A stretch of 60,498 nucleotides of DNA from Syntrophaceae bacterium (GTDB lineage Bacteria > Desulfobacterota > Syntrophia > Syntrophales > Smithellaceae), in contig JAHDKI010000012.1 of NCBI GenBank assembly GCA_018436925.1, positions 68,324 through 128,821 on the forward strand. Reading direction: 5' to 3'. A model generated the notes under the pieces. That model saw only the letters and a program-made list of their open reading frames with translations. It did no database searches and was not told the origin of the DNA. Each line of letters begins with the position of its first letter. Within the stretch, counting starts at the first letter, position 1. This document shows, piece by piece, positions 44,501 to 55,211 of the stretch. The translations under genes and the position numbers were made by a program.

Positions 44501-47101
44501 CTAGAGTTTTCTTTCGATCGTTTCGGTGATGTAGGACTCCACCACATCGCCCACATGAATGTCATTGTACCCGTCGATGCCGAGACCGCAGTCGAACCCC
44601 GCAAGAACTTCCTTGGCGTCGTCTTTGAAGCGCTTAAGCGACAGCAGCTTGCCGTCCAAAACGACCACGCCGTCCCGAACCAGCTTAATGGATGCGGCGC
44701 GCGTGATCTTTCCGTCGGTCACATGACAGCCGGCCACGATGCCCACCTTGGGCACTTTGAAGAGTTCCCGCACTTCCGCGTGCCCCTGAACCACTTCCTT
44801 GTATTCCGGCTCAAGCAGGCCTTCCATCGCCGCGCGCACATCGGCAATCACATTATAAATGATGTCGTAGAGTTTGATCTCCACGCCTTCCTGCGCCGCC
44901 AGGTCGCTCACCCGGGCGTCGGGCCGGACATTAAAGCCGATAATGATCGCATCGGAGGCGGAAGCCAGCATGACGTCCGTTTCGCTGATCGCGCCGGTCG
45001 AACTGTGAATGGTCTTGATCTGAACGTCTTCCGTGGAGAGCTTGTGAAGCGCATCGGCGATCGCCTCGATCGACCCCTGAACGTCCGCCTTGATGATCAC
45101 ATTGAGACTGCGCACGCCTTCTTTGATTTTCTGATACAGTTGCTCCAACGTGACTTTCGACGTGGCGGAGAGCTCTTTCTCCCGGGTCTTGCGAATCCAG
45201 TATTCCGCGATGTTGCGGGCCTTCTTTTCGTCCTCGACACAGATGAACTCCGCGCCGGTCTGCGGCACCGCGGAAAAACCGATCACTTCCACCGGCATGG
45301 CCGGTCCGGCTTCCTTGACGCGCCGGCCCTGATCGTCGATCATCGCCCGGACGCGGCCGAACTCCGTTTTGGATACAAACGCGTCGCCTTCCCGCAGCGT
45401 TCCCTGCTGAATCAGAACGGTCGCCACCGGTCCGCGGCCGCGGTCGAGCTTGGCCTCGATAATCACGCCGCGCGGCGTCAAATCGGGGTCGGCCGTCAGC
45501 TCCATCACATCGGCCTGCAGCAGAATCATTTCGAGAAGCTCTTCGATGCCGATTTTCTTTTTGGCCGACACTTCGCAGAAAATCGTGTCGCCGCCCCATT
45601 GTTCGGAAAGCAGTCCGTGCTCCGTCAGGGCTTGTTTGATTTTGTCCGGCTCGGCGCCGGGTTTGTCGATCTTGTTGATCGCCACGATGATCGGCACGCC
45701 GGCCACCCGGGAATGATTGATCGCCTCGACGGTCTGATCCATCACGCCGTCGTCGGCGGCCACAACCAAAACCACAATATCCGTCACCTGGGCGCCGCGT
45801 GCGCGCATCGCCGTGAAGGCCTCATGACCCGGCGTATCCAGAAACGCGATGTCGCGCCCCTTGATATGAACGCGGTAGGCGCCGATGGCCTGCGTAATGC
45901 CGCCCGCTTCTCCGTCGATGACATTGGTCTGACGGATGGCGTCCAGCAGAGAGGTCTTGCCGTGATCGACATGTCCCATGATCGTGACAATCGGCGCGCG
46001 GGGCTTGAGATTCTCCTGCGACACCTCGGGCCGAAGCAGAGTATCTTCAAATTCCATCTCGGCCTTTTCCGCCTGGAAGCTGAATTCGGAAGCCACCAGC
46101 GACGCAATGTCGAAATCGATGGACTGATTGATCGTGGCCATCACGCCCATCCCCATAAGCTTGTTGATCACTTCGCCCGCCTTGACGCCCAGGCGCTTGG
46201 CCAGCTCTCCGGTGGTGATCGTCTCCCCCACCCGGATGCGCCGCTTGATGGCTTTGGGCACGGTGATTTCCGTTTTCTTCATTTTCATGGGGGCGGCTTT
46301 TTTATCTTCGCGCCACTTGGTCACAACGACTTCCCGGTCGTCGTCCACCCGTTTGAGCTTTTTGTCGCCTTTCTTTTCGATCAGCTTGCGGCGCGGCGCA
46401 TCTTTGTCTTCCTCAATAAAGACTTCGACCGGACCTTTTCCTTTTTTCTTCGGTTTTTCAAAATCCTTGCGGATGGTCTTGTCTTCCACAGGCGCGGCGG
46501 GAATAATCTTCTCTCCGGGTCTGGGCGGCGCTTTGGGCGGCGCCTCCTTTTTCACTTCCGGGCGGACGCCTTTCTGCCTGGACATCACCGGCGGCTTCAC
46601 CGGCAGAATAATGATCGGCGGCTTTGCCGGTTTGCCTTCAGCCGGCTCGGCGGTCTTTTCAGCCGCAGCAGATTCAGCCGGCTTTTGCGGCGCGGCGGGT
46701 CTTTCTGCCCCTTCCTTTTTCGCTTCGGGCACGGCAGAGGGTTCGGGGCCTGCGGGCTCAACAGGCTCGACGGCCGGCGGCTTTGCGGCGGCGGGTTCTT
46801 CACCCTCGGCGGCCTCGGCCAGAGGCGCTTCATCTTGGCCTTCAGCAGGAGCCTCTTCCGGCTGGGATTCCATCGGCGCCCGCACCGCCCGGCGGCGGAT
46901 CACGGTCGTCTTGATCCGCTCCTCGACAATCTGTTTGGGCTGCTTGGCCTGTATGTCCTCCCGGACTCTTTCAACTTCGGCGTCCTCCAAAGAGCTGGAA
47001 TGCGATTTCACCGTGATGCCGAGCTTTTCGAGGTGAGCAATCAGATCCTTATTTTCCATGCCAAGTTCTTTGGCCAGTTCATAAACCCGCTTTTTCGCCA
47101 T
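44501..47101 (-). CDS. infB: Translation initiation factor IF-2
   Basis: GTPase of 866 residues that brings initiator tRNA to the ribosome. An IF2N domain ([20 protein letters not shown]) is followed by a long Pro/Ala/Glu/Lys-rich linker to about residue 260 and a second IF2N-like domain ([20 protein letters not shown]). The G domain has [20 protein letters not shown] and AINKIDKPG. Beta-barrel domains and the C-terminal initiator-tRNA-binding domain follow. It lies 44 bases after nusA. A small ylxR gene often found between them is missing. Confidence 0.97.
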   Translation of the reverse strand: MAKKRVYELAKELGMENKDLIAHLEKLGITVKSHSSSLEDAEVERVREDIQAKQPKQIVEERIKTTVIRRRAVRAPMESQPEEAPAEGQDEAPLAEAAEGEEPAAAKPPAVEPVEPAGPEPSAVPEAKKEGAERPAAPQKPAESAAAEKTAEPAEGKPAKPPIIILPVKPPVMSRQKGVRPEVKKEAPPKAPPRPGEKIIPAAPVEDKTIRKDFEKPKKKGKGPVEVFIEEDKDAPRRKLIEKKGDKKLKRVDDDREVVVTKWREDKKAAPMKMKKTEITVPKAIKRRIRVGETITTGELAKRLGVKAGEVINKLMGMGVMATINQSIDFDIASLVASEFSFQAEKAEMEFEDTLLRPEVSQENLKPRAPIVTIMGHVDHGKTSLLDAIRQTNVIDGEAGGITQAIGAYRVHIKGRDIAFLDTPGHEAFTAMRARGAQVTDIVVLVVAADDGVMDQTVEAINHSRVAGVPIIVAINKIDKPGAEPDKIKQALTEHGLLSEQWGGDTIFCEVSAKKKIGIEELLEMILLQADVMELTADPDLTPRGVIIEAKLDRGRGPVATVLIQQGTLREGDAFVSKTEFGRVRAMIDDQGRRVKEAGPAMPVEVIGFSAVPQTGAEFICVEDEKKARNIAEYWIRKTREKELSATSKVTLEQLYQKIKEGVRSLNVIIKADVQGSIEAIADALHKLSTEDVQIKTIHSSTGAISETDVMLASASDAIIIGFNVRPDARVSDLAAQEGVEIKLYDIIYNVIADVRAAMEGLLEPEYKEVVQGHAEVRELFKVPKVGIVAGCHVTDGKITRAASIKLVRDGVVVLDGKLLSLKRFKDDAKEVLAGFDCGLGIDGYNDIHVGDVVESYITETIERKL

Positions 47102-47145
47102 TGTCGAAACTCCCTGCGTCTAAGATCCCATTGTGTAAAAAACCA

Positions 47146-48405
47146 TCACGCTTTTTTCCCGCCTGTTTCTTCATCCAGAAGCCGGACGGCTTCATCGATC
47201 CACTCCCGGCCGGTTTTCTCGCCGACTCCCGGAATGGACAGCAGCGTTTCGGGCTCAACCGTCGCCAGCATGGCCACGCTTTTAATGCCCGCCTCAAACA
47301 GTTTTTCCGCCATGGCCGGCCCGATGCCCGGAATTTTGGTCAGCGCCTTGTGTCCGTCATCCTCTTTTTCCGCGGCCATGGTTTCGCTTTTCACGTCGAT
47401 CTTCCACCCCGTGAGCTTCACCGCGAGGCGGACGTTTTGTCCGTTCTTGCCGATCGCCAATGACAACTGATCATCCGGCACAATCACCGTCATCGCGCGG
47501 TTTTCGTCATCGACGAACACCCGGTTGACCTTGGCGGGAGACAATGCGCTGGACACGTACTTGGCCGCGTCCTCGGTGTAGGGAATAATATCGATTTTCT
47601 CGCCGCGCAACTCCTGGACCACGCTCTGGACGCGCGTTCCGCGCATGCCCACGCAGGCGCCCACCGGATCGATGTCCTTGTCCTTGGCCCGCACGGCGAT
47701 TTTGCCGCGCTTGCCCGGTTCGCGGGCCACGCTGACGATGTCGATGAGCCCTTCGGAAATCTCCGGCACTTCGACTTCGAACAGCGCCTTGAGAAAGGCC
47801 GGATGCGTTCTGGAGAGAATGATCTGCGTGCCCTTGGCGTTTTTCTTCACCTCAAACAAATAGGTCCGGATGCGCTCCCCGCGCTTGTAAGTTTCCCGGT
47901 GAATCTGCTCGGAAATGGGCACGACGCCTTCGGCGCGCCCCAGATTGACCACGATGTTCCCCCCTTCAAAGCGCTGGACGAATCCGTTGATCAACTCCCC
48001 TTTGCGGTCTTTGTATTCATCATAGATATTGTCCCGTTCAGCGTCTTTCACGCGCTGGATGATGATCTGTTTAGCCATCTGCACGGCAATGCGGCCGAAC
48101 GAACTCGTCTCGATTTTCATCCCCAGAGAGTCGCCGGGCTCGGCGTCTTCGTCGAGCGTCGCGCGGGCTTCCTCACGGGAAATCTGCGTTTCAGGATCAA
48201 GCACCTTGTCGACGACGGTTTTGAACTGGAAAACCTCGATTTCGCCGGCCTCGTCGTTGTAGTGGGCTTCAATGTCCACATTGGCGCCCAGCTTCTTGCG
48301 CGCCGCGGTCAGCATGGCTGCCTCGAGCGCCTCCGTAATGACCTGCTTTTCGATTCCCCTGTCCTTACCCATCTGCTCGATCAGACGTTTAAGTTCCTGC
48401 AACAT
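47146..48405 (-). CDS. nusA: Transcription termination/antitermination factor NusA
   Basis: RNA polymerase-binding factor of 419 residues. N-terminal domain (LIEQMGKDRGIEKQVITEAL), S1 domain (VQRFEGGNIVVNLGRAEGVV), two KH domains (GACVGMRGTRVQSVVQELRG and LAIGKNGQNVRLAVKLTGW) and a C-terminal helix-hairpin-helix segment (ALTKIPGIGPAMAEKLFEAG, LLSIPGVGEKTGREW). The tail keeps a single HhH-type segment rather than the two acidic repeats of E. coli. Confidence 0.96.
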   Translation of the reverse strand: MLQELKRLIEQMGKDRGIEKQVITEALEAAMLTAARKKLGANVDIEAHYNDEAGEIEVFQFKTVVDKVLDPETQISREEARATLDEDAEPGDSLGMKIETSSFGRIAVQMAKQIIIQRVKDAERDNIYDEYKDRKGELINGFVQRFEGGNIVVNLGRAEGVVPISEQIHRETYKRGERIRTYLFEVKKNAKGTQIILSRTHPAFLKALFEVEVPEISEGLIDIVSVAREPGKRGKIAVRAKDKDIDPVGACVGMRGTRVQSVVQELRGEKIDIIPYTEDAAKYVSSALSPAKVNRVFVDDENRAMTVIVPDDQLSLAIGKNGQNVRLAVKLTGWKIDVKSETMAAEKEDDGHKALTKIPGIGPAMAEKLFEAGIKSVAMLATVEPETLLSIPGVGEKTGREWIDEAVRLLDEETGGKKA

Positions 48406-48467
48406 TGACCCGTTCCTCCCTTTTTATCGCTGCGCCGCAGGCGTTTTTGCCGGCCCGCGGGCAATGT

Positions 48468-48950
48468 CTATTGGCCGGATTCCGTTTCATCCACCAGATT
48501 GGCCTTGACGATCTCATCCTTCGGGATACTGAAGACCTTCCCCGCCACATCCATTCGGACGATCCGGCGCCCGTTTTCTTCAATAAAATCGGCAAGCGTT
48601 CCGGTGAAATTTTTCATCCCGTCAATTTTCGCCTGCGTCTTAACCTTGATTCTGGCCCCTTTGAATTTTTCAAAATCCCCGTCGCGCGAGAGGGGCCGGT
48701 CAAATCCGGGCGAGGACACCTCCAGCGTATAGGGGCCGCGGGACAGATCATGAACATCCAGAATATCGCCCAGCTGGTCGCTGACCGTCGCGCAGTCGTC
48801 GAGCGTCACGCCCTCCTCCTTGTCGAGAAACAGACGGAAAATCCACCGGGAATGCATCTTGACGCATTCGACATGAATGAGCTCCATCCCTTCGGAGGCG
48901 GCCACCGGTTGGGCCAGTTCCCAGATCTTGTTTTTCAAATCATCATACAT
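48468..48950 (-). CDS. rimP: Ribosome maturation factor RimP
   Basis: A 160-residue 30S maturation protein. The text GMELIHVECVKMHSRWIFRL, TLDDCATVSDQLGDILDV and YTLEVSSPGFDRPLSRDGDF is typical. First protein gene of the rimP-nusA-infB operon. A terminator and a tRNA-Gly lie upstream. No independent promoter was seen in the 24 bases between the terminator and the start codon, so expression may depend on read-through or on a weak promoter further up. Confidence 0.93.
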   Translation of the reverse strand: MYDDLKNKIWELAQPVAASEGMELIHVECVKMHSRWIFRLFLDKEEGVTLDDCATVSDQLGDILDVHDLSRGPYTLEVSSPGFDRPLSRDGDFEKFKGARIKVKTQAKIDGMKNFTGTLADFIEENGRRIVRMDVAGKVFSIPKDEIVKANLVDETESGQ

Positions 48951-48973
48951 CTGTTTTTTCGCCGTGACCGCGG

Positions 48974-49002
48974 AAAATAAAAAAGTGGGCGAAAGCCCAC
49001 TT
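48974..49002 (-). terminator. Terminator between tRNA-Gly and rimP
   Basis: On the minus strand AAGTGGGC-TTTC-GCCCACTT is followed by TTTTATTTT. It is a strong intrinsic terminator about 115 bases after the tRNA 3' end and just ahead of rimP. It may end the tRNA transcript with partial read-through into the rimP operon. Confidence 0.85.
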
Positions 49003-49116
49003 CAGCAAACAATCTTCAGTGATGGTCGGCCAGCACCTACCATATAGATGAGGACGACGCAAGCATTATTTACCGTCTACCGCCGAAACGGATCTGCCGG
49101 CAGGCTGATGCAAAAA

Positions 49117-49191
49117 TGGAGCGGGCGATGGGGCTCGAACCCACGACGTCCAGCTTGGGAAGCTGACATTCTACCACTGAATTACGCCCGC
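49117..49191 (-). tRNA. tRNA-Gly (anticodon CCC)
   Basis: A 75-base cloverleaf on the minus strand: acceptor GCGGGCG pairs with CGCCCGC, the discriminator is T, and CCA is encoded. The anticodon arm TCAGC-TTCCCAA-GCTGG presents CCC (GGG codons). The D arm has TTCAGTGGTAGAA and the T arm GGGTTCGAGCCCC. Confidence 0.95.
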
Positions 49192-49204
49192 TCATGGGTT
49201 GGGA

Positions 49205-49232
49205 CTTTTATTCACGGCGTCCGTTTTGTCAA
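49205..49232 (-). promoter_or_regulatory. Candidate promoter of tRNA-Gly
   Basis: On the minus strand TTGACA (complement of 49227-49232) is followed after 16 bases by TAAAAG (complement of 49205-49210), a four-of-six -10 match, just ahead of the tRNA 5' end. Confidence 0.55.
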
Positions 49233-49350
49233 GGTTTTTTTCATGTTTGCCGATTCTCCGGGCAAGGCGGCCTGCCGCCTTAGACGTTGACAGCCGGAGG
49301 TTTTTTCGTTAAGAGGCGGCTCCCGATGAAAGGCAAAGGGTAATCGGCAT

Positions 49351-50937
49351 TTGAGCAAACAACGATTAAAAGAAATTGAAAAACGGCGGACATTCGGCAT
49401 TATCAGCCATCCCGACGCGGGGAAAACCACGCTCACGGAAAAGCTGCTTTTGTTCGGCGGCGCCATCCAGATGGCGGGCGCCGTAAAAGCCCGCAAGGCG
49501 TCCAAGCACGCCTTGTCCGACTGGATGTCCATTGAAAAGGAACGCGGCATCTCCGTGACGTCATCCGTCATGAAGTTCGAGTACGCCGGCTGCGAGATCA
49601 ACCTGCTCGACACACCCGGCCACCAGGATTTCTCGGAAGACACCTACCGGGTGCTCACCGCCGTGGACAGCGCACTCATGGTCATCGACGGCGCCAAAGG
49701 CGTGGAGACGCAGACGCGAAAGCTCATGGAGGTCTGCCGTCTGCGCAACACCCCGATTATCACCTTCATCAACAAGCTCGACCGGGAAGGCCTGGCGCCG
49801 CTGGACATTCTGGCCGATATCGAAGACAAGCTGCAGATCGAATGTTCGCCGCTTTCCTGGCCGATCGGCATGGGCAAACGCTTCAAAGGCGTTTACAATC
49901 TCTACGACAAAAAGTTGCATCTGTTCAAACCCGGACAGGACCGGCGAACCGATGATGGTATCGTCATCGCCGACCTGACCGATCCGGCGCTCGACGACAT
50001 TCTGGGCAGCCAGGCCGCCGAACTGAGAGATGAAATCGCTCTTTTGGAAGGCGCGGCCAATCCTTTTGATATTAAGCAGTATTTAAAGGCAAACCAGACG
50101 CCGGTGTTTTTCGGCAGCGCCATCAACAATTTCGGCGTGCGCGAACTGCTCGACGCGTTTGTGGACATCGCTCCGCCGCCGGTCGCCCGTCCCGCCACGA
50201 CCCGCGAGGTGAGTCCCGATGAAGAGGACTTTTCCGGCTTCGTCTTTAAGATTCAGGCGAACATGGACCCGGCCCACCGCGACCGAATCGCCTTTTTGCG
50301 CATCTGTTCGGGACGGTTCGTCCGCGGCATGCGGGTGATGCAGCACCGCATCGGCAAGGAAGTGACGCTTTCCAACGCGACGATATTCATGGCGCAGGAC
50401 CGCACGCATGTGGATGAAGCCTACCCCGGCGACATCATCGGCCTGCACAATCACGGCACCATCAAAGTCGGCGACACCTTCTCGCTCAAAGAACCGCTGA
50501 AGTTTACGGGCATTCCGCATTTCGCGCCCGAACATTTCTGCCGGGTGCGCCTCAAAGACCCGCTGCGCATGAAGCACCTGCAAAAAGGGCTCACCCAACT
50601 GTCCGAAGAAGGCGCGATTCAGGTTTTCCGCCCCGTTCTGGGGTCGGACAATGTCCTGGGCGCTGTGGGCGCCCTTCAGTTCGACGTCACGATGGCCCGC
50701 CTCCGGGATGAATACAGCGTTTATGCCGACTACGAAAAAGCCGATTACGCCGCCGCCCGCTGGGTCACCTGCGATGATGCGAAGAAATTTGAAGAATTCC
50801 AGAAAAGACTCGCCATGAATCTGGCCACCGACACGGAAGGCAACCTGGTTTATCTGGCCGCAAGCGAATGGCGGCTTTCGCACACTCAGGAAGAATGGCC
50901 GCAGATTCAGTTTCACAAAACCATGGAAAAAAGCTAA
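49351..50937 (+). CDS. prfC: Peptide chain release factor 3
   Basis: GTPase of 528 residues that recycles RF1 and RF2 after termination. The G domain has [45 protein letters not shown] and [12 protein letters not shown]; domains II and III include [18 protein letters not shown] and [29 protein letters not shown] after the P-loop is RF3-specific and excludes EF-G. It starts with TTG; AAAGGG some 11 bases upstream may serve as ribosome site. It is divergent from the translation operon. Confidence 0.95.
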   Translation: MSKQRLKEIEKRRTFGIISHPDAGKTTLTEKLLLFGGAIQMAGAVKARKASKHALSDWMSIEKERGISVTSSVMKFEYAGCEINLLDTPGHQDFSEDTYRVLTAVDSALMVIDGAKGVETQTRKLMEVCRLRNTPIITFINKLDREGLAPLDILADIEDKLQIECSPLSWPIGMGKRFKGVYNLYDKKLHLFKPGQDRRTDDGIVIADLTDPALDDILGSQAAELRDEIALLEGAANPFDIKQYLKANQTPVFFGSAINNFGVRELLDAFVDIAPPPVARPATTREVSPDEEDFSGFVFKIQANMDPAHRDRIAFLRICSGRFVRGMRVMQHRIGKEVTLSNATIFMAQDRTHVDEAYPGDIIGLHNHGTIKVGDTFSLKEPLKFTGIPHFAPEHFCRVRLKDPLRMKHLQKGLTQLSEEGAIQVFRPVLGSDNVLGAVGALQFDVTMARLRDEYSVYADYEKADYAAARWVTCDDAKKFEEFQKRLAMNLATDTEGNLVYLAASEWRLSHTQEEWPQIQFHKTMEKS

Positions 50938-50969
50938 GCGCCGGTTTCATCGCGGGGACCCGGCGGGAC

Positions 50970-52055
50970 TTAAGGCTTCAGGCCCAGCCCGCGCAGATAC
51001 GCGTCGAGATCTTTTCTCTGAGCCGCCAGGTGCGCCTCCACATTATCCCGGGTCACTCTCACGCCGAAATCGTCAGGCACGGTTGCCTCACCGTCATTCA
51101 GAATTCTTTTGGCCATCATGTCCCCGACGCGAAACCGGCAGTGGCTGTAATCATAGAAATTCAACGGATCGCTTGTCACGGAATTGAACCCGCTGAAATC
51201 GTAGTAATCGGCCAGTCCGGCCAGCCGTTTTTTGACCGTAAACAAAGATTCCGCCTGGGTCACATAATACGGAGCGTAAAGCGGCAGAATGAAAAAAGTG
51301 ACGGAAAATCCATGCTCGCGAGACAGCGCAAGCAGCTGCTCGATCATCCGGAAGCTCGTGTCCACGGCGCGGGCATTAAACGCGACGGGCTCATATTTCT
51401 TGATCTGGAAACCGAATATGGGTTTGCCCGTTTGCTCGATGAGTTGGTCTTTGTCGCGCCACCCCAGATTCGTTCCGTCGGCCGCCAGAAACAGCCTGGC
51501 TTTCATCTTGCCCAAAAGGACGCGGTCTTTCCACAATTTCAATTCCGTCAGCGACGGTTTGCGGAAAAAATACCGGAAAAAGAGCTCCGTGCGGCTGGGT
51601 CCCCCGGCGTCCGGGTGCATAATCCAGACCAGGGCGTTTTCGGAAAACGACGCCGGCTTGAAACTGAAGTCATCGAGGCCGACCCAGATCCGTTCAATCT
51701 TGACGCCTTTATTTAACATGGCGTGAATGATGGGCACATGCTGCGCGAGCAGTCCCGCCGGATAGGACATGTTGTAGAAGCGCCCCGGTAGCTTCTCGAC
51801 GGCAATCACCGCGCTTCGGGATGAACCGAACAGAAACGAATCATAAGCCTCGGGGTTGCGGAACACGTGCTCGGCATTGAAAATCTGCTGATTGGTTCCG
51901 TCGGGATAGACCGCCTGCCGGATGTCCTTCTTGAAACTGAACACGCTCATCCGCACCGCATGATGATCCACATACAAATTGACGGCCAGGATGACAAGCG
52001 CCCAGCCCAGCAAAAGCGACAAGCTGAGGATAACCCATTTTCGATCGTTGATCAT
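50970..52055 (-). CDS. SGNH-like exported protein paired with an MBOAT gene
   Basis: A 361-residue protein with one N-terminal membrane helix (WVILSLSLLLGWALVILAVNLYV) and an extracytoplasmic domain. FLFGSSRSAV resembles the nucleophile block of SGNH/GDSL hydrolases, and YDYSHCRFRVGD near residue 300 has the Asp-x-x-His spacing of the catalytic pair. Proteins of this type (AlgX/AlgJ/DltD-like) are partners of MBOAT O-acyltransferases and move acyl groups onto surface polymers. It follows the MBOAT gene by 11 bases on the same strand. This gene is intact although its partner carries a stop codon. Confidence 0.7.
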   Translation of the reverse strand: MINDRKWVILSLSLLLGWALVILAVNLYVDHHAVRMSVFSFKKDIRQAVYPDGTNQQIFNAEHVFRNPEAYDSFLFGSSRSAVIAVEKLPGRFYNMSYPAGLLAQHVPIIHAMLNKGVKIERIWVGLDDFSFKPASFSENALVWIMHPDAGGPSRTELFFRYFFRKPSLTELKLWKDRVLLGKMKARLFLAADGTNLGWRDKDQLIEQTGKPIFGFQIKKYEPVAFNARAVDTSFRMIEQLLALSREHGFSVTFFILPLYAPYYVTQAESLFTVKKRLAGLADYYDFSGFNSVTSDPLNFYDYSHCRFRVGDMMAKRILNDGEATVPDDFGVRVTRDNVEAHLAAQRKDLDAYLRGLGLKP

Positions 52056-52066
52056 AGCCGGACCGC

Positions 52067-53536
52067 CTAAAACAGAAAATATAAAAACGTGCTGGACTGA
52101 TTCAGCAGTAAGAGACCGACGATCAGAAGCAGGCTGACCGCCCAGGCGCTTTTTTTGCTCGCCTCAGACGCCGCAAGCAGGTCGTTGGAATTCTTCGCCA
52201 GGAGCACAAACGGAATCAGCGCCAGGCAGAAGAAATACTTCCAGGATTCCAGGGTTGGCAAATGGGCATGCCAGTCGCCGAAGCGAATGCCGAAGGCGGT
52301 GAGTTTCTGCCAAAAGACGCTTTCGGCCAGATTGGGCGAAACCATGATGCCGTTGAATCCGGCCATCCCCTTGAGAATGCGCAAAGCGTCGTCGAAACTC
52401 TGCGCCCGGAAAAACACCCAGGCCGCGTTGAGAAAATTGAACGTCAGAAACCACGCCAGAGCTTTGGGCAGGCGGAGGCCGGTTTTGCTCCACAGACGCT
52501 GGATGCACAGCGCCGCGCCGTGCAGAAATCCCCAGAACACAAAGGTCCAGGCCGCACCGTGCCACAGTCCGCCGATTAAAAAGGTCACCATCAGATTGGC
52601 GAGCGTCCGGATGTCGCCCTGACGATTGCCGCCCAGCGGAATGTAAATATAGTCGCGCAGGAAACGCGACAAGGTGATGTGCCAGCGCCGCCAGAATTCC
52701 TGGATGCTCGTCGATTTGTAGGGAGAGTTGAAATTGGCCGGAATGTCGATATTGAACAGGAGCGCAACGCCGATGGCCATATCCGTATAGCCGCTGAAAT
52801 CGAAATACAACTGCATGGTATACGACAGGCTCGTCAGCCAGGCCTCCGTGAAGGTCGGAGCGCCGGCTGCGGCAAATCCGCCGTCGGCGACGATGGCCAG
52901 CGTGTCGGCGATGGCGGCCTTTTTAAACAGGCCGATGGCAAAAATAAACAGCCCCCGGCGGATATTGGCCCAATTGATCCTTTTTTTGTCCCGGGACTCA
53001 AGCTGCGGGATGATTTCCCCGTGATACGCAATCGGCCCCGAAATAACATAAGGAAAGAAGGTGACGTACAGGGCATAGGTCAAAAAATTGTAGCGGTACC
53101 CGCCGTGTCGGTAGATATCCGTCAGCCAGGCGATTTGCATGAAGGTATAGAAACTGATGCCGACAGGCAGCAGGATCGACGTTGCGCCGACAGAGACCGG
53201 CAGGATGGCGCTTACGCTCTCTACAAAAAAATTGAATTACTTGAAAAACCCGAGGTACAGGATATTGGCGGCGATGGCGGCGATGAAGACCGGTTTGCCT
53301 ATGGGCGAGCGTTTCGCGACGGCGCGAGAAAGAAACGATCCGAACAGCAGATTGACCGCCACCGAGACAAGCAGTACCAGGATAAAATGAACATTCCACA
53401 GCCCCATGAAGGCAAGCGAGGCTGAAAGCAGAAATAAACGCCCCCAGACGGCCGGAAGGTATCTGTTGATCAGGAAGTACCCTGCGACAACCGCCGGCAA
53501 AAAGGCCAAAATAAAAAGATAGGAACTAAAAAGCAC
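52067..53536 (-). pseudogene. MBOAT O-acyltransferase interrupted by an in-frame ochre codon
   Basis: Membrane-bound O-acyltransferase (AlgI/DltB/PatA type), about 488 residues if read through. The GTG start at 53536 has GGAG ahead and begins MLFSSYLFILAFLPAVVAGY. The frame reads to YLGFFK and then meets TAA at 53237-53239, after which FNFFVESVSAILPV continues in the same frame with the normal family sequence (GISFYTFMQIAWLTD, ISGPIAYHGEIIPQ, QEFWRRWHITLSRFLRDYIY and the catalytic-His segment FLIGGLWHGAAWTF). In this family the position is usually Tyr or another residue, and one base change from TAC or TAT gives TAA. It is a recent nonsense mutation, a sequencing error or a read-through site. 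Confidence 0.82.
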
Positions 53537-53873
53537 GTTCTTCTCCGTCTGGTCTGATTCCGGCGTGCTGCCTCCGCCCGGCTGCGGTTTGGTTTCGAGT
53601 CATTTTGCCCGGTCTCATATACCAATGCGTCGGCGTTTGCAAATGCTTTAAGCAAACGCCCGGGTTTTTCAGAAATTCTTTCCAAAGGCGGATGTCTTTG
53701 AAAAACGGAAACGCAGCCGGCTTTCAAGAGTCCCCGCAGACGATCCTTCTTTTTTAAACCGCGCTTTCCCGGCCTGTCCGATCGGCCCGTTTCAAGGCGG
53801 AATTCTCAAGATTGACAAGGATGTCTTTTTCCCTTAACGTTCCGGCAAAGTGCCTCCGTTTGAATGAGCTGAT
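53537..53873. other. Divergent 337-base region between MBOAT and the PaaK-like gene
   Basis: No coding frame is supported. TTGACA at 53812-53817 with TAACGT at 53835-53840 (17-base spacer) is a candidate promoter for the rightward gene. On the minus strand TTTGCA-N16-TATATG near 53620-53645 is a weak candidate for MBOAT. Confidence 0.45.
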
Positions 53874-55211
53874 ATGATCTGTGCATGGAGCCGGTTTCTG
53901 CCGCGCAAAACGATGGAAGACGTCAACCGATCGGTCCGATCGATGTTGTCTTATGCATACCATCATGTTCCCTTCTATCGGGAACTCTACGACCGGGCCG
54001 GCGTTCATCCCGACTTGGTCCGCAGCGTGGACGACCTGCCCCTGCTGCCGGTGATTTCCCGGCTGGAACTTATGGCCGGCGGCCCCGCCTCGTATTTGAA
54101 CCGGAAGGCCAACCCAGAAAAACTGACTGTCAAGCACACCACCGGAACCACCGGAAATCCGGTCACGGTCTATATGAATTTCGCGGAACAAGCTTTTCGC
54201 AAAATCACCATGATGGATGCCTACAGCCGCAACACCTGGATCAAGTTTCCGCTTCGCGCACTCGATGTCGGCACGGAACGCAAGGATGCGGCCACCACGC
54301 TCGTTTCCAGAACGGGGCCGCACAAACGGGTGCGCCTGTTTCGCGGCATGCCGATGGATGAACAGATTGATCTGCTTTTCAAAACCAGGCCGTCTTTGAT
54401 TGCGGGGCGCCCCTCGACGCTGTGGGAACTGGCGCTGGCGCTCAGCACCAGGGGCCTAACGCCGCCCCGGCCGGCGATTTTAATCTCGAATGTCGAGATG
54501 CTTTTCCCGCATGTTCGCCGGTTGCTCGAAGACGTTTTTCGCTGCAAAGTTCATGACTGCTACAACTGCGAGGAAGCGGGAAATCTCGCCTGGCAGTGCC
54601 CCAAGCACCCCGACCGGATGCACCCCAACACCGCCGTCGTCTGGATCGAGATCCTCGACGCGAATAACCGTCCGCTGCCTTTCGGGCGGGAAGGCCGGGT
54701 GGTGATCACCAATCTGTTTAACCGCACAATGCCTTTTATTCGCTACAGCATGGGCGACCGCGCCGTATTGCTGGACTGGGAAAAATGCGACTGCGGCCAC
54801 CACGGACCGGTCATGCGCCTGACGGAAGGCCGCAGCGAAAATTTCATCGTGTTGCCCGACGGACGGGAAGTGTCGCCCCGAATTGTTTTTGACTTGGTCA
54901 ACCGGGCTTTCCCCTATGACACGCCGGGTTGGAACATGATTGACGCGATCCGGACCTTTCAGATTATTCAGGAAACCGAAAAGCTCATTGTGATTAAAGT
55001 CGTCCCGGGCCCGGCCTATTCCGACAGTCTGTGGCCGAAGGTAGAGCGCAATCTTAGCGAGCTCCACCCCGCGCTGCGGCTCAACGTTGAGCTTGTCGAT
55101 GATCTCACGCCCGCGCCCGGCAAAAAATTTCATCAGGTTCTGGGAAAACTGGGCAGCCGCTGGACGCGGGCCATGGAAAACGTTAATGCCACCGCCGGAG
55201 AACAAAAATGA
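53874..55211 (+). CDS. PaaK/CapK-like adenylate-forming enzyme
   Basis: A 445-residue protein of the phenylacetate-CoA ligase/CapK family. The N-terminal helix YAYHHVPFYRELYDRAGV and the P-loop VKHTTGTTGNPVTVYMN are typical. The middle has a cysteine set (CYNCEEAGNLAWQCPKHP) of the kind that binds zinc in PaaK-like enzymes, and FIRYSMGDRAVLLDWEKCDCG is the later ATP-site motif. CapK-type members sit in polysaccharide clusters and probably activate acids for transfer. Here it overlaps the following ATP-grasp gene by four bases. The substrate is unknown. No strong ribosome site was seen. Confidence 0.75.
   Translation: MICAWSRFLPRKTMEDVNRSVRSMLSYAYHHVPFYRELYDRAGVHPDLVRSVDDLPLLPVISRLELMAGGPASYLNRKANPEKLTVKHTTGTTGNPVTVYMNFAEQAFRKITMMDAYSRNTWIKFPLRALDVGTERKDAATTLVSRTGPHKRVRLFRGMPMDEQIDLLFKTRPSLIAGRPSTLWELALALSTRGLTPPRPAILISNVEMLFPHVRRLLEDVFRCKVHDCYNCEEAGNLAWQCPKHPDRMHPNTAVVWIEILDANNRPLPFGREGRVVITNLFNRTMPFIRYSMGDRAVLLDWEKCDCGHHGPVMRLTEGRSENFIVLPDGREVSPRIVFDLVNRAFPYDTPGWNMIDAIRTFQIIQETEKLIVIKVVPGPAYSDSLWPKVERNLSELHPALRLNVELVDDLTPAPGKKFHQVLGKLGSRWTRAMENVNATAGEQK

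Noticed and set aside
44024..47470. A 1148-codon open frame on the plus strand opposite infB, DUF503 and rbfA
   Set aside because: It is the complement of well-supported core genes in a GC-rich frame. Its His/Arg/Gly/Phe-rich translation has no domain logic and no ribosome site.
53237..53239. Recoding of the MBOAT stop as pyrrolysine or selenocysteine
   Set aside because: The codon is TAA, not TAG or TGA, and no recoding element is visible. A nonsense mutation or sequencing error is simpler.
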